A stretch of DNA of 64,000 nt from Aldrovandia affinis (lineage: Eukaryota; Chordata; Actinopteri; Notacanthiformes; Halosauridae): NCBI GenBank assembly GCA_029706075.1, contig JAINUG010000148.1, positions 1,511,501 through 1,575,500 of the forward strand, in the 5' to 3' direction. A program made the translations under genes and the position numbers. The number at the start of each line of letters is the position of its first letter. The first letter of the stretch is position 1. The notes under the pieces are model-generated. The model did no database searches. It saw only the letters and a program-made list of their open reading frames with translations, and was not told where the DNA came from. Of the stretch, positions 52,701 through 61,700 are shown in pieces.

Positions 52701-55700
52701 ACCTTGGCATCCCGATCGAGCACCACCTAACTTTTATCTCCACCGTATATCGAGGGCAGACGTTTTCCTCGGCGACATTTTGCGGGTGATAATGAGCAGG
52801 TTGGCACTGTCGAGGGGTGACGATGATGAAAAGCACTACATCAAGAGGATCTCGAAGCCGGAACGTCACATTAAATACATTTCTGGAAGAGGGAGGCGAT
52901 GTCAAAAATGGCATGCGATTATATTTTTCTGAAAGCGTCTGGGCGAGCCGGTTACATTTTTTATCCGCCCCCCCATCGGGAAACGCATAGTGAAGGCACT
53001 GAAACACTCACGTAATTATCCCCCCCACCCTGCGCTATGTCATCTAGACCTCCATCCTGAAAAATCACGGCTTTCAGGACACACTTTGCCCCTTTAAGTG
53101 ATGTCTGGAAAAAAAGTGCCGACCTAGAGTACCCTCATCTGACGAGGCTGGAAAACCCAAAGCTGAAAGCGGCCATCACTCACCCTGGTGGGATTTTCCA
53201 CCGGGGGCCTCCACATGGGGAGCGTGGGGGGCTTACCATCTATTCCTGAAGAAACCTACCCCCCTTACGTGTGTGACTCATTAGGGGCAGCGGCTATAGT
53301 TTCACTTTAAGTAAACACGAGTGTCAGGGGCGTGGCTGAGCCATCTCCAGCGTCTGTTGCGCTAAATAGGTTTTAACCAGCTTGAGCTCTGCAGAGCGCT
53401 TAATTGGTTAAATGCAACAGCGGTGTCTTGTGCCAGGAGATATAAATGGTTTTGATACTGACCTTGTGGCCTGTCGGCCCATGCCAAAGGGATCACATGG
53501 TGCCCCCTCTCTTGCGCGTCAGGGTTGTGTGAAATGCCATGGCCATGTTGCAGCCTGATCCCTTTTACTCTTCCCATAATGCCGTGGGGGGGATTCTCAG
53601 GAGATTCGGAATGCCTCTGCCGGGATCTGTGACGAACGGCGCTATTCCTTTAAGGGGCGTGTCACGGCTGCTTTCAGTGTTGCCATGGTGGCGAGCTTGT
53701 GTCACAGAGATCCAGGATCGATCGATCGGAGGTGGGGGAATTGCACTGTCATGATGAATGTAGGGAGATCCTATTCGGTTATAAATGTAGACTCGTCCTA
53801 CGCTGAGAGAACAGGCCGCATGATTAAAGTTCACATGTGCCGGTGCGTCAGCGCGTGCTATTTTTGATCGAAACAATGCACTAAAGTAGTTTGCGCCCAC
53901 AGGCCAGCCCACCTCTCAACCTCAGGTTTGAGTCTTTCAGCCTTTCAGAGAGAAGCGTGTTTTAAACCAAACTACGGCCTTAAAATGGACACTGACAGTG
54001 ACAAGCTGCACATTCAAATCTCCCCACATCATGCGATCCACAGGTCCAGACTCTCAGGGGTCACGCCTCCCTAGAATATCAGGGGTTTCCATTTGACGAC
54101 CGACAAGGAGAAGTGATGCAGCTAAATTCAGATTCAGATTTATTTTATTGTCATTGCACAGAGTACAACCAAATTGAGTGGCAATCCTGACGGTACATTT
54201 ACCAATAACAAAGACAAAACACAACAGAACAGCAGAAACAAATTAAGGTTCTAGATATAAAATTAAATAAATAAATAAATAAAATGAAATGTGAACATTT
54301 GCTGTTAAAAAGTTAAGTTAAAAGTTACATTATTTTGATGAGATATTTTAAAGAGACCTGCCTAAAGAAGGTGTGGCCAGCATGAGGAGGTGTGTCAGGA
54401 AAAGCAACCAGATGTTTCCCCTTCCCCTCAGTCACACACCTTAGGCATACTTTATATTGTTGCTGTACTGACTGACTGGTAGGAGGGAGGGGGGCTTCCA
54501 GGCACACCTGAGGCATACTGTGTATTGTGACTGTCCTGACTCGTGAGATTGCCTCTCTTTTCAGGCACAACTAAGCCATACAATATTTCACTGTTTTCTG
54601 TGCTGCAGTGTCTCATAACCATTTAAAAGCGGTGAAATTATTCACGAATGTGAATTCCTCATTACGGCACAGCGAACGAGGATAGCATTAGCATATTAAA
54701 GACTCTTGAATTGAGGTCAGGTGTACGATGTTGCACCTCTAGCACAGAAACCATCTCTTTCGGAGTCTTGAGAGGCATTAGCCGATGCCATAATTAAACC
54801 CTCTCCAAAATGAATGATGATGATTATGCAGCCTGCTGGTGGAGTGGTGATCGGTGTAGAATTAGGTGGCAGCCGTGCTCAGAGTGTGCCGGTGACAGAG
54901 GGATTGAGAATAACAGTGTTTAATTTGAGTGGGCTGGCTGTGTGTGGAGGAGGCCGCTCCGGTTCTGAAGATGTGCTCCGCAGACCCTTCACTGCAGCCC
55001 TGTTCACTGACTTCTGTCTTTGTTTAAAAGCCCTTCACAACTGTTTAAGATCAAGTGGAAGATTTCATCAACCTCGGAGCATAATTTACTCTAGGCATTC
55101 GGTAACTGATAGTTTGCAGAGAGCTTGAAATCCAGCGGGATCTCAGCTCTATTGAGACTGATTTTGGACAGCCCTTTCATTCTAGGAGAATCTGAGCACG
55201 TTGAGTGCTCCTTTGTGTCTTTGTCTTTTACAGGTGATGTTAATCTGAGCAGATGTGGTCGCCCTGGCGACCTTACTCTGCTGAACTCCGCCCCTCCAGA
55301 GGCATGTTGGGTAGTGGGACTTGCCCCTCTGTGTGCTGCGGCTGTTTCAGAGTTGTGTGAAGGCACAGAGGGACGGGGAGAGAAAACCCTCTCTGGCCTT
55401 CGAGAGTTCAAAGCCGTTAATGTCCCCGTGAAAGAGGGAGCTTTTCCCTGCAGGCAGAACAGGGGCAGCCTGCCTTCATCTGTAGGGGTCCTACAGCCTT
55501 GAGGTGTTGTGTCAGCACAGACATTCTTTTTAATGAGCCGATATCCTGCTCTGTATTCCTTCTGTCATTTCAAATTCTCTGTCTGGGAGGTTCCCTTCAA
55601 CTGTATGGCAACAGCCGAGCTCGCTATGGGTGTTCTGCCTTTTACCACACCCTCTTGAATATTTATAACGAGACGTCTTCGGCAGGGGCAGAGGTAGAAT

Positions 55701-58700
55701 TTTCAGTGCTAAGCACAGCGAGGCGCGTATCTGTTTGCAAGTCAACAGAATATCTCCTATATCACCGTGTAGAGCCGTGGCCTATTTTAAACCCCACACA
55801 TGATAAGGCATGAAAGCAACGTAGCTTTAAATGATGTAACAGTTCCTGTTCGCGATGCGCAGCGCGAATACAATTCTCCGATGGGTGTCGGGTTCTTCAG
55901 CTGTGTACAGTGCCACTCCCTTTGCTTACACGTAGATGTGATGAGAAATGAAGCAGTGGTAGTCTTGACACAGGAAAGGCTACCTCTCAGCTCTTTCTCT
56001 CTCAGCTGGTGTGTATTTATTGATGGGGCATGGAGATTCTGGTGAGTCAAAGAGAGACTGTGTGTACACGGTGAAACAAAAGCAAAAACGTCAGATGGGA
56101 AGATTGCCCTCACAATGTAGAGAAGCAGATGTTTGCCTCACTGTACCTGTCTGAGAGTGACTGTCCGGAGACGGACAACAGGAGAGGATCGGTAACACCG
56201 CGAAGCTCAAGTTCTTGCCGGTAACATTGCTGTCATACTCTTGCGCAACATTGACTTCTACTTGACTTCTTGACTCCTTAAGGAAATGTCTAGCTGTACG
56301 AAAGGATAGCGTGTTAAATACGAGCTGTGGAAGTTGCCCTGTATAGGGTTCCCCATCGTATAGGGTTCTGTGGAAAGCAACGAGTGGCAATTGAACCTGA
56401 CGGAACACACCGAACTGCCTTTTGGGTCTTGTCTTCATTTAGCATTCCGTTTCCTTTCTCCCTGCCCTAATGTCCTCACATCCATGCGTGTTCGGTTAAG
56501 CAGTACGCGTTCGTTCATGATTGACTTTTAAAATGCTGGCAAGGGATGTGACATGAGGCCTGGAACTTCCCTGAAATCCTCACACTTCAACGGTTGGGCA
56601 AAATGTGCTCTTTAAGGCAGACCTGAGGTTCGGAGAATGCTAATGCGAGGGATGGTTTTATAAATGCATTAGCATCGATAGCGCCAGCGATACAGGCGCT
56701 AGGGCTGGAAACAGAACAGTATTGTTTCCTTCTGTGGGAAGCAGGCCTGCAGCAGGCAGATATTGATCTTGTGTCATCTCTGGGTTAGAGTCGTCCCAGT
56801 CCGGGGCCCTGAGAAATAACTCTCATCCCGCAGCCAGATAAATAATATATCCTTCATCTCGCCGATCGCTCACGGTTCACGGTGATAAACGGAACACGAT
56901 CAGGGAGACGTCCCGGGAGCCTGGCGAGCCACGCCGTGCCCACAGCCACCGGTTTTCCTTTGCGGCTCGGCCAGGCATGGCCAACCGTGCGCGTGACGCG
57001 AGGGTGGATTCTTGCTGTATGCAAATTGTTTACTTGCATAACTATGTGGGGCGCTCGCTTCTGTTTGCCGCTCGCTCCCTGGGAGCCTGCCGGCGGGGGT
57101 CCGTGCACGGAGGAGACGTATTCAGCACAAGCGACGCAGAGACGTCCCTTTCGAATGATTCGTATTGTCAGGCTCTTGTGCAAGGCCAAGGCCATTGTGT
57201 GGTTGGAGCCCTGGCAGGGATTGAAAGGGGAGGTTGGGGTCCTCCCTCAGAGCCAAGTGGGAGATTCTGTTAACGGGCAGGAAGGTCTCTGAGTTTACAC
57301 CTTCTCCTCGCCATGGACTGCCCGAAACGCTAACCCACATGCTGGGGGGAGATTGTCTCTAATGCCGGTTGGCCAGCTTCCCTTGTCAGTAGAAAACGGC
57401 ACATTTTTCTCATGTTTCTTGATTTTTGAAAACAACAACAAAAAAGTATCAATTTTTCTGTACAACATAATACAAATGCATAATATATTTTCTCCTCTGC
57501 AGTTTGGAATGGACAGTTGCCACCTGTACCCGCACAGGGACTATAGCTCGCACAGTTACTCCCATGTTTTAAGTGTAGAGGACTTCCACAGCATCTCTGT
57601 TCTGCAGGACATCTGCAGGTCTTTCACCTCATATCATCAAATCACCCTGCCCACTATTGTGTGACTTCTCTATGCCTATGCAATGGCTGCTTTTATTTAC
57701 CATGGTTACGAGTATGTACTCTGTGCAGTTCTGTCAGGGTGTATACGTGCACTCAAATTGTTTGCACTTTGTTTGTGTGCCTTTTAACTCCTATTCTTAG
57801 GTGACCTGCCGACTATGTTTCTTCAAAATAATTGTATAAAAATGAACACGGGAATGCAGGCTTGTCAGAGGCAGGCCTGTGTTGATCATTAGTGTGGGCA
57901 TTCACATTGTTTCCTGTCAGATAGTGGGGGGAGGGGGCAGGGGGGAGGGGTACAATGGCCTGCCCTTCATCTGTGACATACATTGTCACTGCATCTATCT
58001 GTCCTGTCAGCCATTTTAATCTGTCTGGTTATGATACATTTCAGAGGAAGTGCCTTTTTTTTCCCCTGAAGTTCCAAAAAACGTGTTTGTTTCTGGTTAT
58101 TTTCCTGTGTCTCAGACCTGTAGTATTCATCCATTTTTAATGGTAATACTTTATAGTGGCATTATAGCTTTGTAATTACATATGTGTGTAATGTGTAAGT
58201 ATTGCACTATATAGCTATACACATAGTTGCATTGAGTGTTGAGGGCTTTCCGGGCAGTAATCACTGCGTGCTAAAATGCAGTTGTGTAGTGCGTGCCAGT
58301 AGTGGTTAGTGAGGGAGGAACACTGGAGGCAGAAGACTTGCCTGGTAATTACCACGCTCAAGTTTTTGCCCTGGTTCCTATTTATAGAATTGTGCAATGC
58401 CGGAGCATTGCAGTGCATTTCACATGAAATAACATTTAGTACATTGCACCGTTTGATTCAGGATTTGTTTTATGTTATACATTTCATACAATGCGCACAA
58501 AGGTGACACTATTACAGGTGCAATAGAGTTTAAAAGAATCACCCGTCGTATGACCCTTATTCAAATATTTATTGCTTCATTAACAAGCAGAAGCAGATTC
58601 AGGATCATTTTTAAAAAGGGAAGGTTATGTTTCCCCTGTAGGTGTAGCTCATCAGCTGCTTACGTGCACACTGCCCACAGTGCATATGTAGTATCAGAGG

Positions 58701-61700
58701 CACAAGGCCTCTGTCATTTGAAGTATAACCCAAAAGGAGGTTTAATGTTTGAAAAGTCTTCCGTGAAGATGTTATTTTAAGGCATGTGTTGAGAGGTCTT
58801 GCGCTAACGAGCTTGAACCCAGGACAAGGTTAGCGAGTCTCTGGCCTGATATCTGAGGCGGTAAACGAGAGAGAAAACGAGAGGACGGCATGTCCTTTCC
58901 GTCACCATCGATGACTCATTCCGCTTCCGCTGAAAATCAGCAGCTCTTCCGGTGGTTTCAGTGTGAGGTTCACTTCAGACTGAGCAAGCAGAGACACAGA
59001 ATTGCAACGGGGAGGAAACCACAAGGGCTGAGGCTACAGCAACGCGGCCTTCAACATGGTGTGCACACTCAGCTTTTTGCACACGCGACTGTTGGTGGCA
59101 TGCCTTTCAGTTGGTTGGATGCAACCACTGAGAGGCATGACTTTTTTTAAATCAAGATGGCAGAAAATATACTGGGGCAGAAATGAGAAATGTAAATGGC
59201 TCTTCTAGGAGAATAGGTTGTTGAATACAGCTAGGCCCTGGTTAAATAGTGGTTAAATAGAATAAATAAATACAAAAGTTTGAGGTATTTAAATTTCTCC
59301 TCTGGTTAGCCAGCTCCAATACACGCTCACAGCTAGTCAGAATTGTTTAACAGTTTTCAGTTGAGGTTGAAGGTTATAACATGGCAAAAAGATGGCAGAC
59401 ACCCTATTTGAAAATCGCAGGGTCAAATGGCTAGCTTTGGAACAATATCTGCTTTAGGATCAAAATTGTGCTCATAGCTGCCTAAAATCTTGTTTCCTCA
59501 AGTTTACTGGAACATGCTATATATGCTATGTAATAGCAGACATTTATCCAAGAAGGAATATTTGCCTCTCTGCTTTCTCTGCCCACACTCTGTCAACCAA
59601 CTAAATAAATGTCCCCCCTGATTGGCTGGGCATGGTTGTAGGCAGGTCAGAAAGGAAAGGCCCGCCTAGTTTATTGGATTGCACTTCATAGTTTGTGGTT
59701 CCAGGTTTCTCTGTCTCTGGTGCCCTTCCGTTGCTCTGCGCGTGGAAACGGCTTAAAGATTAAAGCATTGCCGAAAGGCCATGGGGCATGTTAGACTGCA
59801 AGGGGCTGTGGAAATTCATTTTCTGAGCCGGGATCTGGGCAATGTGATGTTGAGATCTTTAACAGGCAACCACTTGGTCCAGTGCCACTTGGACTTCAGC
59901 ACCTCTCCACACTGCCCCCATGATCTAAGGATTCTGATTCTGATTTGTTCTGGAGTGTTTGCGCTTGCAGATTGGTTGTTTAACGGTTAACCTGGCCCAT
60001 TGGTTGGCTATATTCTGGGCACATCCTTTAGCAATGGATTCAGTCGACATTTCCTACATTTTGACTTGCGAAGAAGGGCAAGCGTTGCTTTTCAATACAC
60101 ATCCAATCCTAAAAATGTATTTTTTGATTATCGCTGAACTTGCTAAACTTTGTTTCTAAAATAAAAATAATAATAATTTTTAAAAAGGACAAATCAAGGA
60201 CAAATGATTGATTGACTCCAGGTGTTGTCATTTAGTTACAATTATTGGTATTCTGGACATTTTGGAATGCTCTGCACATTGCTGTGAATAAGGGCTTCTA
60301 ACATATAAACAATGTAGATTTTTTATTTTTTTGCTTTGATCAATCTTTGGCCAAAGATTGTCCCCGTGTCCCAGAACTTCCTCCATCCTGGCATTCCAGG
60401 AGAGGGGTGTGGCCATTTTTGAAAGAACGTGATAATAATGGCCCCAATCCCATCTCCGGTATCTCTCATGAACCTTGCAAGAATTGATGGTGTGGCATTT
60501 GGGGATAATTTATTATTTTAATATCCTATGGTCATCAGATTTGAATAATTTAACCACAGGTTCTGAAACGCTGTATGAAATTTAAGATATTCAAATAGTC
60601 ACTCTCTGCAAAAAAGATCAACATCTCGCATGTTTAGGTGGATAAAAGGATCATATTCATGACTCATCTCATTTTATTTATGGTTCTTTGACTCTCCCTC
60701 GAGAATAGTGATGAGAAAGAACAAAACAATGAAACGCAGTGATTTTTGTGCTAAGTGACAAGCTAACACAAATTTAAGGACTAATCCAAGTAATCGATTG
60801 GTAACCTCCGGTTGAATGTTTGTATAATGGACGATTCAGTCTCATCCTTTAGTGGAGAGTGCCAGTGCTTTACATCTCTTCTCTCTGAGTAACACAGGAG
60901 CCTGTCTCTAAGGGGTTTGCTGTCCGTAGTTCAAACACCCACATTTTCACTCTGTCTGTTCCTTGTGATGGCTACGTTTGAGTACCTCGCTCAATGGTAA
61001 GCTGCCCATCTTCACCGGTGTGCCAGTCGGAATTGTGTGTGAATCGTCACATTTGCATTTCATCACACTAAATCTTGACCAGTTTGAAGACATCAGCAAG
61101 TGCATGTTTATCTTTTGAAGTCGACTGCACAGCATAATGACAGTGGATAATGTGGTAAATGTAAGTTGACACTGCTTTGTGTACTTGAATGAAGCCTTTG
61201 TTTGACCAGGGTTTTGTTATTGACTGTACTGTACTTCTCCTCGTGGTTTCCTAGTGGGGGCGGGGGAAGGGGAGGGGTATTTTGTTGGGCTGCGCAGAGC
61301 CCAGGTTCTGTCAGGACATCTTGTAAAGTCCAGGATTTTCAGCTGAATGAAATTCCCAGCCCTCTTACGATGTGACGCTCCACCTCGTGCACGGAGAGCT
61401 GGGAGCTGCTGTTTACTCTATCAGGGCAGGTCATTTCATCTGCGTGAAACCGTGTGGAGTTACCGTTCCGATCGAGCAGGTGTTGGCGTTCACTATGTCA
61501 ACGCAGGTCAGTCCAGCACAACAGCAGTTCAGCTTTTTATTGCATCACAGCAGTTCATTTTTGTTCTGTATGACAGCTTGCTTTGAAAAAAAATGTTTTT
61601 TTACGGTATTTGAGTGGTATTTGAGTACTGCATTTCAGTATGCCACAACAGCATGCATTTAAGCAGTTTACGGTTCCATAACAGTTCACCGTGTGACCGT

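Noticed and set aside
54814-55502. Two open frames of 104 and 125 codons read as a gene
   Set aside because: Different frames, no splice sites that join them, no recognisable motif.
57353-57664. Possible terminal exon after TTTTCTCCTCTGCAG ([20 protein letters not shown]...)
   Set aside because: The acceptor looks good, but joining GRAMD4 exon 3 in phase gives a stop after about 14 residues, and the open frame is in another phase with no known motif.
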